A DNA stretch of 39,496 nucleotides. Origin: an uncultured Tolumonas sp. GTDB lineage: Bacteria > Pseudomonadota > Gammaproteobacteria > Enterobacterales > Aeromonadaceae. The notes under the pieces are model-generated. The model was given only the letters and a program-made list of their open reading frames with translations, made no database searches and was not told the origin of the DNA. The DNA is taken from the NCBI GenBank assembly GCA_937866945.1, contig CALMKU010000179.1, positions 1 through 39,496 on the forward strand. The letters run 5' to 3'. The translations under genes and the position numbers were made by a program. This document shows positions 1 to 9,186 of the stretch, piece after piece (the stretch's first letter is position 1; every line of letters begins with the position of its first letter).

Positions 1-53
1 GCACGTACGGTGGTGTGAGAGGACGGCGGGAGTGATCCCGCCTCCTACTCGAT
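1..53 (+). mobile_element. Group II intron, 3' end only (domain V 3' strand and domain VI)
   Basis: Bases 1-10 resemble the 3' strand of a bacterial group II intron domain V (GCACGTACGG). Bases 17-50 fold as a domain VI: GAG (17-19) pairs with CTC (48-50), AGGA (20-23) with TCCT (43-46), and GGCGGGA (25-31) with TCCCGCC (36-42). The terminal loop is GTGA, a GNRA tetraloop. A47 is left as a single bulged adenosine, the expected lariat branch point. The seventh base from that A, counted inclusively, is T53, giving the usual AY intron end. The rest of the intron, including any reverse transcriptase frame, would lie to the left of the window. The element ends 12 bases from the stop codon of the convergent acyltransferase gene, so it probably sits between that gene and its terminator. 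The fold is seen in the sequence; the family assignment is inference. Confidence 0.7.
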
Positions 54-65
54 TGCAGTGTCACT

Positions 66-1799
66 CTAGGCACTGGCAGTTGTGACTACGTCACGCGGAT
101 CAGTCAAATGACAGTCTATGTAGCGTTGTCGTTTGTTGAGCTTCATTTTATGTATGTCGATGAGCACCAGACCATCAACGCAGTTAGCAAAGTCGGGGTC
201 GATACCAAAATCCAGAAATTGCACACCGCCGGGTTCGCATAATTCCGAATATTGCTTATAAAGCGTTGGAATGCCACAGCCCAGATTATCGAGCATTGAT
301 TTCAGAATGCTTAAATCTTGCTGATAGTCCTGCCCGATAAATTGGCCCGCAATATCCAGTGAACCATTCGCATACGGTTGGCGTGAACGGGCTAATGGCC
401 AACGCGGGCTGAAATGCAGTTTGTAAAATGCGACCAGCAGATCACGAGCCGGGGCCGGTAAACTGGCTGACATGGAGACTGGCCCCATCAAATAACGGTA
501 TTGTGGGTTCTGCGCTAAAAATGCACCGATACCTTGCCATAAATAGTCGAGGCTTCGTTTTCCCCAATAACGTGGCTGAATAAAACTACGGCCAAGCTCA
601 ATTCCCTGATCGAGAATATGCGCCATAGCGGTGTCGTAATGAAACAAACCATAGCTATACAGACCTTTATGACCTTTCCGTTCTAATTGCTCTTTCGTCG
701 GCATAAAACGATAGGCACCGACAATTTCCAGCTCTTTATTGTCCCAAAGCAGTAGGTGGTAATAATCATCATCAAAACTATCGAGATCACGACGCAGACC
801 CGTTCCTTCACCGACTGCGCGAAAGGCAATTTCTCGTAAGCGACCGAGTTCTTTTAAGATCACCGAAGAGGGTGCTTGTTCACGGCGATAGAGATAAATA
901 TGTTTACCATCAGGGGTGTTGCCCAATGGTTGGCAAGCTTCAACGGCTTTTTTCAGTTTTACCCGATTTTCAGCTAAGGCGATGGGGGCTTCGGTGGTCA
1001 GAATCCCTGATTTACTTTTGCCTAGGCGATAGAGATGTTTGCGAAATAGTTTGGCAAGCGCTTTGCCGGTGACGGGCAATTTTGACCATTCATTGAAGGG
1101 GATCTTGGCCCCGATGCGGATCTTAATGTGCCCTTTGCGCTGCTGGAACATTTCCCGTACCAATAACAGCGTCGACAGCGATTTATTCAGTAATGACGTG
1201 CCATAAAACAGCCATGAGTTACGACCTGAGATATAGATCGGCACAATCGGCGCACGATGTTGTGTTGCCAAGCGTAAAAAACCGTTATTCCAGCGCCCAT
1301 CATAAATACCATGAATGTTTAAGCGTGATACTTCTCCGGCGGGAAACACGATCAGTGCTCCGCCTTTCCCCAGATGTTCATTGATTGCTGTGATCTGCTG
1401 CCGTTGTGTGTTTCCGTTCATGTTATCAACGGGCAACAATAATTCATTCAGCGGTTTGATCTGACTGAGCAGCTGATTAGCGATAATTTTCACATCGCCG
1501 CGCACGCGGGAGATGATCTGCAACAACGCCAACCCGTCTAATGAACCGATCGGATGATTGGCCACAATGACGACCGGCCCTTGTGCCGGAATATGTTCTA
1601 GCTCATTTTCACAAACATCACAGGCAAATGATAAGTAGCGCAGGGCTTGTTCGATGAAATCCAAACCGTGCAAATTCGGATATTTTTCGCCGAAGCGTTG
1701 GAATTCTTTTTCGCACAGTAAGTAGCGCAGAAAGGGTTTGTACCAGCGAGGCACCGGTTTTGAACTATGGGTCGAGAGTAATTCATCGACTGTAAACAT
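66..1799 (-). CDS. Bifunctional acyltransferase, OlsF-like (PlsC-type domain plus GNAT-type N-acyltransferase domain)
   Basis: A 577-residue protein with two acyltransferase parts. The N-terminal half (about 50-260) is a PlsC/LPLAT domain. It has NHPIGSLDG with His82 and Asp88, an H-X5-D variant of the usual H-X4-D, and FPAGEVSR at 152-159. The C-terminal half (about 290-560) resembles the OlsB/hemolysin-type GNAT N-acyltransferase domain, with FRAVGEGTGLRRDLDSFDDDYYHLLLWD as its landmark region and an RYWGKRSLDYLWQGIGAFL-like stretch. This architecture is that of OlsF, in which the C-terminal domain N-acylates ornithine and the N-terminal domain O-acylates the lyso-lipid to give ornithine lipid. 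Whether ornithine is the substrate here is not shown. A GGAG lies nine bases before the ATG. The gene is monocistronic and its 3' flank is interrupted by the intron end. It could instead be a generic lysophospholipid acyltransferase. Confidence 0.75.
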   Translation of the reverse strand: MFTVDELLSTHSSKPVPRWYKPFLRYLLCEKEFQRFGEKYPNLHGLDFIEQALRYLSFACDVCENELEHIPAQGPVVIVANHPIGSLDGLALLQIISRVRGDVKIIANQLLSQIKPLNELLLPVDNMNGNTQRQQITAINEHLGKGGALIVFPAGEVSRLNIHGIYDGRWNNGFLRLATQHRAPIVPIYISGRNSWLFYGTSLLNKSLSTLLLVREMFQQRKGHIKIRIGAKIPFNEWSKLPVTGKALAKLFRKHLYRLGKSKSGILTTEAPIALAENRVKLKKAVEACQPLGNTPDGKHIYLYRREQAPSSVILKELGRLREIAFRAVGEGTGLRRDLDSFDDDYYHLLLWDNKELEIVGAYRFMPTKEQLERKGHKGLYSYGLFHYDTAMAHILDQGIELGRSFIQPRYWGKRSLDYLWQGIGAFLAQNPQYRYLMGPVSMSASLPAPARDLLVAFYKLHFSPRWPLARSRQPYANGSLDIAGQFIGQDYQQDLSILKSMLDNLGCGIPTLYKQYSELCEPGGVQFLDFGIDPDFANCVDGLVLIDIHKMKLNKRQRYIDCHLTDPRDVVTTASA

Positions 1800-1962
1800 C
1801 AGGTAAACTCCATCTAGTCCAGACTAATTCAGTCTTGATCTCTGGAGTGACGCTTCTATGTCGGGACGTTGACATTTTAATGACAGAGAAGATGTTGTTT
1901 TATGTTGCCGATGCTCTAAGATTTACACGATTTTACCAATTCAGTATGAGTTCGGGGACGAT

Positions 1963-2766
1963 ATGAAAAAAAGATGGTTATCTGCGATTACGCTTTGCTT
2001 GCTGACTGCGTGTGCTGTTTCACCAACAGGGCGTAAACAATTGTTGTTAATGGGAAATAATGATATTTCGCAAATGGGGTTATCCTCTTTTCAGCAGATA
2101 AAACAGAAAGAAAAAATCTCAACTGATCCACAACAAAATCAATATGTGAGATGTGTGGCGCAAGCTATCACTCAAGCAATTCCGGCACAATATTCCGCCA
2201 ACAATCCCGGCCAGTGGGAAGTGGTTGTTTTTGACTCGGAAGATGTGAATGCGTTTGCATTACCGGGCGGACGAATCGGTGTCTATACCGGTTTGCTGAA
2301 AGTGGCTAAGAATCAGGATCAGCTGGCTGCCGTAATTGGCCATGAGGTATCGCACGTGTTAGCACAGCACTCGAATGAGCGTTTGTCTCAGAGTCAGGTC
2401 GCCAACATCGGTATGGCGGCGGCAGATAGCATTCTGAAAAACAGCACGACGAAAGGCCCGGCGATGGCGGCATTAGGCATGGGCGTACAATACGGAGTGT
2501 TAATGCCATACAGTCGAGCACATGAAACGGAAGCGGATGTCTTGGGCTTACAGTTAATGGCGATCGCGGGGTTTAATCCGCAGGAGTCCGTTAATCTTTG
2601 GCACAACATGGCGGCCAACAGTAAAGGTAATGCTCCGCTGGAAATCCTGTCTACCCATCCGTCTGATCAAACTCGAATCAACCAATTACAATCTTTAGTG
2701 CCACAAGTGCAACCTATGTATCAGCAAGCACTGGCAGGCGGTGTTCATCCGCAATGTGCCGGATAG
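1963..2766 (+). CDS. M48-family zinc metalloprotease lipoprotein (LoiP/YcaL-like)
   Basis: A 267-residue lipoprotein protease. The N-terminus has a short basic start, a hydrophobic stretch and the lipobox LLTAC, so Cys17 should be lipidated and the protein anchored in the envelope. The catalytic zinc motif HEVSH is at 127-131, and the downstream HETEAD (187-192) supplies the third zinc ligand, as in M48 peptidases. Length and layout match E. coli LoiP and YcaL, periplasmic or outer-membrane proteases that cut misfolded envelope proteins. The start has a GGGGA four bases upstream. It stands alone, divergent from the acyltransferase gene. The family is clear; which of the M48 paralogues it corresponds to is not. 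Confidence 0.85.
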   Translation: MKKRWLSAITLCLLTACAVSPTGRKQLLLMGNNDISQMGLSSFQQIKQKEKISTDPQQNQYVRCVAQAITQAIPAQYSANNPGQWEVVVFDSEDVNAFALPGGRIGVYTGLLKVAKNQDQLAAVIGHEVSHVLAQHSNERLSQSQVANIGMAAADSILKNSTTKGPAMAALGMGVQYGVLMPYSRAHETEADVLGLQLMAIAGFNPQESVNLWHNMAANSKGNAPLEILSTHPSDQTRINQLQSLVPQVQPMYQQALAGGVHPQCAG

Positions 2767-2826
2767 GGTTCAGTAAAAGTAACAGGTCTGTTAACATGCG
2801 GGCTTTGTAATAATCGCGGAGTGTTT

Positions 2827-3441
2827 ATGTCTAAGTTTCAAACAACCGAACAGCAAGCCTGTTACGGTATTGGCCGTCAAATCGGTCAGCAGTTAACTGA
2901 GCAGTCTTTTGCAGGTTTTGATCTGTCTGCTGTACAGCAAGGTATTGAAGATGCAATCAACAATGCACCTTTTGCTGTCGAGCATGAGCAAATCGGCGAA
3001 GCATTCCGCATTCTGAATGAAAGAATGGCTGCTGAAGAAGCTGAGCGTGCGAAAACCATGCAAGCTGGTGGCATCGCGTTCCTGACTGAAAATGCCAAAC
3101 GTCCGGAAGTCAAAGTGACTGAATCAGGTCTGCAATATGAAGTGCTGGTTGCTGGTTCAGGCAAACAACCCGCTGCTTCTGACAAAGTACGTGTGCACTA
3201 TCACGGTACTTTCACTGATGGCAACGTATTTGACAGCTCAGTACAACGTGGTCAACCAGCTGAATTCCCTGTTGGCGGCGTGATCGCAGGTTGGGTTGAA
3301 GCACTGCAACTGATGTCAGAAGGCGCGAAATGGAAATTGTTCATTCCGCACAATCTGGCTTACGGCGAACGTGGCGCAGGCTCAATTCCTCCGTTCTCTA
3401 CGCTGGTTTTTGAAGTAGAATTACTGAACGTATTGGCGTAA
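2827..3441 (+). CDS. fklB: FKBP-type peptidyl-prolyl isomerase, FKBP22-like
   Basis: A 204-residue protein matching E. coli FklB/FKBP22 over its length. Residues 1-85 form the helical dimerisation domain (an N-terminal YGIGRQIGQQL element and a long charged helix ending in NERMAAEEAERAKTM). Residues about 95-204 are the FKBP catalytic domain, with VRVHYHGTFTDGNVFDSS, FPVGGVIAGWVEAL and the closing TLVFEVELL. It catalyses cis-trans isomerisation of prolyl bonds and helps folding. There is no signal peptide, so it is cytoplasmic. The ATG at 2827 is preferred to the in-frame GTG two codons earlier, because GGAG is correctly spaced for the ATG and family members start near it. A strong terminator follows directly. 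Confidence 0.92.
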   Translation: MSKFQTTEQQACYGIGRQIGQQLTEQSFAGFDLSAVQQGIEDAINNAPFAVEHEQIGEAFRILNERMAAEEAERAKTMQAGGIAFLTENAKRPEVKVTESGLQYEVLVAGSGKQPAASDKVRVHYHGTFTDGNVFDSSVQRGQPAEFPVGGVIAGWVEALQLMSEGAKWKLFIPHNLAYGERGAGSIPPFSTLVFEVELLNVLA

Positions 3442-3446
3442 GCCGG

Positions 3447-3473
3447 AAAAAGGCCAGACATCTGGCCTTTTTT
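3447..3473 (+). terminator. Rho-independent terminator of fklB
   Basis: Inverted repeat GGCCAG-ACAT-CTGGCC flanked by an A-run and followed by six T residues. It lies six bases after the fklB stop codon. Confidence 0.9.
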
Positions 3474-3481
3474 GTATCTGA

Positions 3482-4346
<865 letters not shown>

Positions 4347-4348
<2 letters not shown>

Positions 4349-4371
4349 AACCGCCAAATGGCGGTTTTATT
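4347..4371 (+). terminator. Rho-independent terminator of dapB
   Basis: AAAACCGCC-AAAT-GGCGGTTTT hairpin followed by ATTT, overlapping the last bases of the dapB stop codon. Confidence 0.85.
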
Positions 4372-4398
4372 TAATATAGATATTATTATTTATTGTTC

Positions 4399-4422
4399 AA
4401 ACCCCTTTTAATAAAGGGGTTT
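4399..4422. terminator. Second terminator-like hairpin after dapB
   Basis: AACCCCTTT-TAAT-AAAGGGGTT with T-rich sequence after it. It may be a backup terminator insulating carA from dapB. Confidence 0.6.
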
Positions 4423-4548
4423 TGTCTATTTTTTTGTTTTATGTCGGTTAAATGCACATTTTTACCGATAACCTCTGTTTTTATATCCATTCTTTTTTAA
4501 AATTCAGTATTTCTCATTATTCATGCTGTTTTATGCTTGTAGTGTGCA

Positions 4549-4562
4549 TGATTTTTCATTCG
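4549..4562 (+). promoter_or_regulatory. Possible ARG box (ArgR site) upstream of carAB
   Basis: TGATTTTTCATTCG matches 11 of 14 positions of the ArgR half-site pair TGAAT-WWWW-ATTCA. It lies 14 bases before the -35 hexamer. E. coli carAB is repressed by ArgR through such boxes, though there they overlap the downstream promoter. This is a match by eye in AT-rich DNA. Confidence 0.3.
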
Positions 4563-4576
4563 TCATTTACATGGGA

Positions 4577-4605
4577 TTGGCTTCTTATCTTAGTTCAGGT
4601 AGAAT
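4577..4605 (+). promoter_or_regulatory. carAB promoter, sigma-70 type
   Basis: TTGGCT (-35) and TAGAAT (-10) are separated by exactly 17 bases. Transcription would start near 4612, leaving a leader of about 135 bases before carA. Confidence 0.6.
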
Positions 4606-4636
4606 AGCCGGAATTTGCCTGATGTGAGTTTGTAAA

Positions 4637-4750
4637 ATGGCGTTTTCGGCCAGACAAACCAGAACAGGCAATAAAATCACCCCTTCAGTGCGCAGGAAAT
4701 ATACTGATCGGGGTACAAGCATAAATTTAATGACTTGGAGGTCGTCTTGA
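4637..4750 (+). CDS. Possible 37-residue carA leader peptide
   Basis: An ATG frame fills the carAB leader downstream of the proposed start of transcription. Its TGA stop (4748-4750) overlaps the carA TTG start (4747-4749). The peptide has six arginines in 37 residues; five of these use AGA, AGG or CGG codons, which are rare in the neighbouring genes. The ribosome site is weak (GTGAG about nine bases upstream). The overlap with carA would allow translational coupling, and arginine content suits a gene controlled by arginine. It may equally be a chance open frame. Confidence 0.2.
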   Translation: MAFSARQTRTGNKITPSVRRKYTDRGTSINLMTWRSS

Positions 4751-5877
4751 CTCATTCTGCCCTGTTAGTGTTAGAAGATGGGACGGTGTTTAAGGGTGTG
4801 TCTATTGGTGCTGAAGGCTGTTCAGTCGGGGAAGTTGTTTTTAATACCTCGATGACTGGCTATCAAGAAATTCTCACTGATCCATCTTATTGCCGCCAAA
4901 TTGTAACGCTGACTTACCCCCATATTGGTAACACTGGTACCAATTCTGAAGACGAAGAATCCCCAAACATTCATGCTCAAGGCCTCATCATTCGCGATCT
5001 GCCACTAGTTGCGTCTAACTTCCGTAATCAGGCAACTTTGTCTGACTATCTGAAGAAGCACAATGTAGTTGGTATCGCAGAAATTGATACCCGCAAACTG
5101 ACTCGTATTTTGCGTGAAAAAGGCGCTCAGTCTGGTTGCATCATCGCAGGCGGTGACCTGGATGCAGCGAAAGCACTGGCGGCAACGAAAGCCTTCCCTG
5201 GCCTGAAAGGCATGGATCTGGCGAAAGTAGTGAGCTGTACTGAAGCGTATGAATGGACAGAAGGTTCATGGAAATTGGGTCAGGGTCATACTCAACCTGC
5301 CGAATACCCATTCCATGTCGTTGCTTACGATTTCGGTGTGAAACGTAATATTCTGCGTATGTTGGTTGATCGTGGCTGTCGTGTGACCGTTGTTCCGGCA
5401 CAAACACCAGCGGAAACCGTGCTGGCGATGAATCCGGATGGTGTCTTCCTGTCAAATGGCCCTGGTGATCCAGAACCATGTGACTACGCAATCAAAGCGA
5501 TCAAAACCTTCCTGGAAACCGAGCTGCCAGTATTTGGTATCTGCTTAGGTCATCAGTTGCTGGCACTGGCTTCCGGTGCGAAAACCATGAAAATGAAATT
5601 TGGCCATCATGGTGCCAACCATCCGGTGAAAGATCTGGATCGCAACGTGGTGATGATTACCAGCCAGAACCATGGTTTTGCAGCCGATGATGCGGATATG
5701 CCAGCTAACCTGCGTGTGACACATAAATCACTGTTCGACGGTTCTCTGCAGGGTATTCATCGTACTGACAAACCAGCGTTCAGCTTCCAGGGTCACCCTG
5801 AAGCGAGCCCAGGTCCGCATGATGCAGCTCCGCTGTTCGACCATTTCATCGACTTGATCAAAAAATATCGCGCATAA
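4747..5877 (+). CDS. carA: Carbamoyl phosphate synthase small subunit (glutaminase)
   Basis: A 376-residue glutamine amidotransferase subunit. It hydrolyses glutamine and passes ammonia to CarB to make carbamoyl phosphate for arginine and pyrimidine synthesis. The N-terminal CPSase domain begins [14 protein letters not shown]. The class I amidotransferase domain has the nucleophile Cys266 in FGICLGHQ and His350/Glu352 in [16 protein letters not shown], completing the triad. The start is taken as TTG at 4747 because GGAGG lies five bases before it and the N-terminus then matches E. coli CarA. An in-frame TTG at 4735 has no such site. A weak TTG start on a highly conserved gene is notable. carB follows after 17 bases, so the two form an operon. 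Confidence 0.95.
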   Translation: MTHSALLVLEDGTVFKGVSIGAEGCSVGEVVFNTSMTGYQEILTDPSYCRQIVTLTYPHIGNTGTNSEDEESPNIHAQGLIIRDLPLVASNFRNQATLSDYLKKHNVVGIAEIDTRKLTRILREKGAQSGCIIAGGDLDAAKALAATKAFPGLKGMDLAKVVSCTEAYEWTEGSWKLGQGHTQPAEYPFHVVAYDFGVKRNILRMLVDRGCRVTVVPAQTPAETVLAMNPDGVFLSNGPGDPEPCDYAIKAIKTFLETELPVFGICLGHQLLALASGAKTMKMKFGHHGANHPVKDLDRNVVMITSQNHGFAADDADMPANLRVTHKSLFDGSLQGIHRTDKPAFSFQGHPEASPGPHDAAPLFDHFIDLIKKYRA

Positions 5878-5894
5878 CAGGAATAGGTAGCGTC

Positions 5895-8800
5895 ATGCCA
5901 AAACGTACGGACTTAAAAAGTATTCTGATCCTGGGTGCAGGCCCAATCGTGATCGGTCAGGCTTGTGAATTCGACTATTCTGGTGCACAAGCGTGTAAAG
6001 CACTGCGTGAAGAGGGTTTCCGCGTCATTCTGGTGAACTCTAACCCTGCCACGATCATGACTGACCCTGAAATGGCCGATGCCACTTATATCGAGCCAAT
6101 CACCTGGGAAGTAGTGCGCAAAATTATTGAAAAAGAACGCCCAGATGCGGTTCTGCCGACCATGGGTGGTCAGACTGCTCTGAACTGTGCGCTTGACCTG
6201 GAACGTCACGGTGTATTGGCCGAATTTGGCGTAGAAATGATCGGTGCTACGGCTGATGCGATTGATAAAGCTGAAGACCGCCGTCGCTTCGATTTAGCGA
6301 TGCGCTCTATCGGTTTGGAATGCCCGCGTGCGGGTATCGCGCATAACATGGAAGAAGCGTGGGACGTTCAGAAGACCGTTGGTTTCCCATGTATCATTCG
6401 TCCATCGTTCACCATGGGTGGTTCAGGTGGCGGTATCGCTTACAACCCAGAAGAGTTCGTTGAGATCTGTGAGCGTGGCTTAGATCTGTCACCAACCAAA
6501 GAGCTGCTGATCGACGAATCGCTGATCGGTTGGAAAGAATATGAGATGGAAGTGGTGCGTGATCGTAACGATAACTGCATCATCGTCTGTTCTATCGAAA
6601 ACTTTGACCCGATGGGCGTGCACACCGGTGACTCAATCACTGTGGCGCCAGCTCAGACATTGACAGATAAAGAATATCAGCTGATGCGTAACGCCTCGAT
6701 GGCGGTACTGCGTGAGATCGGTGTTGAAACGGGTGGTTCAAACGTACAGTTTGGTATTAACCCAGTTGATGGCCGTATGGTTATCATCGAGATGAACCCG
6801 CGTGTATCTCGCTCATCGGCACTGGCTTCTAAAGCGACCGGTTTCCCGATTGCTAAAATTGCTGCCAAGCTGGCGATTGGTTACACCTTAGATGAGCTGA
6901 TGAATGACATCACTGGCGGTAAAACGCCGGCATCTTTCGAACCATCTATCGACTACGTAGTGACGAAAGTTCCACGCTTCAACTTCGAAAAATTTGCTGG
7001 TGCGAATGACCGCCTGACAACCCAGATGAAATCTGTGGGTGAAGTCATGGCGATTGGCCGTACTTTCCAAGAGTCGCTGCAAAAAGCGATGCGTGGTCTG
7101 GAAACTGGCAAAACCGGTTTTGATCCGGTTATTGATGCGAATGATACGGATGCGAAAGCCACGATTCGCCATGAACTGCAAAACCCAGGTGCTGATCGTC
7201 TGTGGTATGTAGCCGATGCATTCCGTGCGGGTATGCCACTGCAAGATATTTTCAATGACACCAAGATTGACCCGTGGTTCCTGATCCAGATCGAAGATCT
7301 GCTGAATCTGGAAGCACAGGTTGCCGCAGCAGGCTTGTCTGGTATTGATGCAGACTTCATGCGTAAGCTGAAACGCAAAGGTTTCGCGGATGCGCGTCTG
7401 GCTAAACTACTGAACGTGAAAGAAGCGCAAGTGCGTGAACTGCGTTATCAGTATCAGATCCTGCCTGTTTACAAACGTGTCGACACCTGTGCGGCTGAAT
7501 TCTCGACTAACACTGCTTATATGTACTCTACCTATGAGGAAGAGTGTGAAGCAGCACCAACCAACAAAGACAAGATCATTGTTTTAGGTGGTGGCCCGAA
7601 CCGTATCGGTCAGGGTATCGAATTCGATTATTGCTGTGTGCATGCGGCACTGGCACTGCGCGAAGACGGTTATGAAACCATCATGGTTAACTGCAACCCT
7701 GAAACCGTTTCTACCGACTATGACACATCAGACCGTCTGTATTTCGAACCAGTAACACTGGAAGATGTACTGGAAATCGTGCGTATCGAGAAGCCAAAAG
7801 GTGTGATCGTGCAGTACGGTGGTCAAACTCCGCTGAAACTGTCGCGTGCACTGGAAGCTGCTGGCGTGCCAATCATTGGTACCAGCCCTGACTCTATCGA
7901 CCGTGCTGAAGACCGTGAACGTTTCCAACAAGCGGTGGAGCGTCTGGGCCTGAAACAGCCACAGAACACCACTGTGACTGCGATGGAACAAGCGGTTGAG
8001 AAAGCCAAAGAGATCGGTTATCCGCTGGTTGTGCGTCCTTCCTATGTATTGGGTGGTCGTGCGATGGAAATCGTTTCTGACGAAATCGACCTGCGTCGTT
8101 ATTTCAACGAAGCGGTGAGTGTATCGAACGAATCACCAGTATTGCTGGATCACTTCCTTGACGATGCGATTGAGCTGGATGTGGATGCAATCTGCGACGG
8201 TGAACAAGTCGTGATCGGCGGTGTGATGGAACACATTGAACAATGTGGTATTCACTCCGGTGACTCAGGTTGTTCATTACCACCTTACTCGCTGCCAGCT
8301 GATGTATTGGCTGAGATCCGCGAACAGGTACGTAAACTGGCCATGGAACTGAAAGTTATTGGTCTGATGAACGTGCAGTTTGCGGTGAAAGATGGCGTGA
8401 TTTACCTGATTGAGGTGAACCCACGTGCGGCGCGTACTGTACCGTTCGTGTCGAAAGCGACAGGTGCACCACTGGCTAAGATCGCGGCACGCGTGATGGC
8501 TGGTCAGTCTCTGGCTCAACAAGGTTTCACGAAAGAGATCATTCCACCTTATTTCTCTGTGAAAGAAGTAGTATTGCCATTCAACAAGTTCCCGGGTGTT
8601 GACCCGCTGCTTGGCCCAGAAATGCGCTCTACCGGTGAAGTCATGGGCGTGGGTAATACCTTCGCAGAAGCGTATGCCAAAGCTCAGTTGGGCACTGGTA
8701 AAGGCTTGCCAAAATCAGGTCGTGCACTGTTGTCAGTTCGTGGCGGTGACAAGAAACGCGCGGTGGAATTAGCGGCTGCGCTGATCAAAGCTGGTTTTGA

Positions 8801-9122
8801 GCTGGATGCAACCGCTGGTACTTCTGACGCGCTGACTGCCGCAGGCATTGTAAACCGTAAGGTGAACAAGGTGTCTGAAGGTCGCCCGCACATTCTGGAC
8901 CGTATCAAGAATGGTGAATACACCTTTATCGTGAACACCGTTGAAGGTCGTGTAGCGATTGCTGACTCTAAACAACTGCGTCGCGGCGCACTGCAGCACA
9001 AAGTGTCTTACACCACGACACTGAATGCCGGCTTTGCGTCTTGTCTGGGCATGGCGATTGATGAAACTGCCAATGTCAGTTCAGTACAAGAGCTGCATCA
9101 ACGCGTTAAAGAAAGCATGTAA
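5895..9122 (+). CDS. carB: Carbamoyl phosphate synthase large subunit
   Basis: A 1075-residue enzyme (E. coli CarB is 1073). It makes carbamoyl phosphate from bicarbonate, two ATP and ammonia delivered by CarA. It shows the internal duplication of the family. The first half starts [23 protein letters not shown] and carries the carboxyphosphate ATP-grasp domain. The second half starts [21 protein letters not shown] and carries the carbamate-phosphorylating ATP-grasp domain, with INPRAART-like ligand residues ([18 protein letters not shown]). The last about 130 residues ([22 protein letters not shown] onward) form the MGS-like allosteric domain that in E. coli binds ornithine and UMP. No truncation or frameshift is seen. 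It ends at a strong terminator. Confidence 0.97.
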   Translation: MPKRTDLKSILILGAGPIVIGQACEFDYSGAQACKALREEGFRVILVNSNPATIMTDPEMADATYIEPITWEVVRKIIEKERPDAVLPTMGGQTALNCALDLERHGVLAEFGVEMIGATADAIDKAEDRRRFDLAMRSIGLECPRAGIAHNMEEAWDVQKTVGFPCIIRPSFTMGGSGGGIAYNPEEFVEICERGLDLSPTKELLIDESLIGWKEYEMEVVRDRNDNCIIVCSIENFDPMGVHTGDSITVAPAQTLTDKEYQLMRNASMAVLREIGVETGGSNVQFGINPVDGRMVIIEMNPRVSRSSALASKATGFPIAKIAAKLAIGYTLDELMNDITGGKTPASFEPSIDYVVTKVPRFNFEKFAGANDRLTTQMKSVGEVMAIGRTFQESLQKAMRGLETGKTGFDPVIDANDTDAKATIRHELQNPGADRLWYVADAFRAGMPLQDIFNDTKIDPWFLIQIEDLLNLEAQVAAAGLSGIDADFMRKLKRKGFADARLAKLLNVKEAQVRELRYQYQILPVYKRVDTCAAEFSTNTAYMYSTYEEECEAAPTNKDKIIVLGGGPNRIGQGIEFDYCCVHAALALREDGYETIMVNCNPETVSTDYDTSDRLYFEPVTLEDVLEIVRIEKPKGVIVQYGGQTPLKLSRALEAAGVPIIGTSPDSIDRAEDRERFQQAVERLGLKQPQNTTVTAMEQAVEKAKEIGYPLVVRPSYVLGGRAMEIVSDEIDLRRYFNEAVSVSNESPVLLDHFLDDAIELDVDAICDGEQVVIGGVMEHIEQCGIHSGDSGCSLPPYSLPADVLAEIREQVRKLAMELKVIGLMNVQFAVKDGVIYLIEVNPRAARTVPFVSKATGAPLAKIAARVMAGQSLAQQGFTKEIIPPYFSVKEVVLPFNKFPGVDPLLGPEMRSTGEVMGVGNTFAEAYAKAQLGTGKGLPKSGRALLSVRGGDKKRAVELAAALIKAGFELDATAGTSDALTAAGIVNRKVNKVSEGRPHILDRIKNGEYTFIVNTVEGRVAIADSKQLRRGALQHKVSYTTTLNAGFASCLGMAIDETANVSSVQELHQRVKESM

Positions 9123-9147
9123 TTCTGCTGTAACTCCTTAATAATAG

Positions 9148-9174
9148 AAGCCCGCACTATGCGGGCTTTTTTTT
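9148..9174 (+). terminator. Rho-independent terminator of carAB
   Basis: AAGCCCGC-ACTAT-GCGGGCTT followed by a run of T residues, 26 bases after the carB stop. It ends only 12 bases before rhtA, so rhtA depends on readthrough or on a promoter inside carB. Confidence 0.9.
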
Positions 9175-9186
9175 AAGGTTTTTTTG

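Larger units (their letters stand above)
4349..4746 (+). other. Intergenic control region between dapB and carA
   Basis: About 400 bases without a recognised gene. It holds the dapB terminator, a second hairpin (4399-4422), an AT-rich stretch with a possible ArgR site, a strong sigma-70 promoter and a leader of roughly 130 bases before carA. Most of that leader is open as a 37-codon frame. I see no riboswitch or attenuator terminator in it. Confidence 0.6.
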
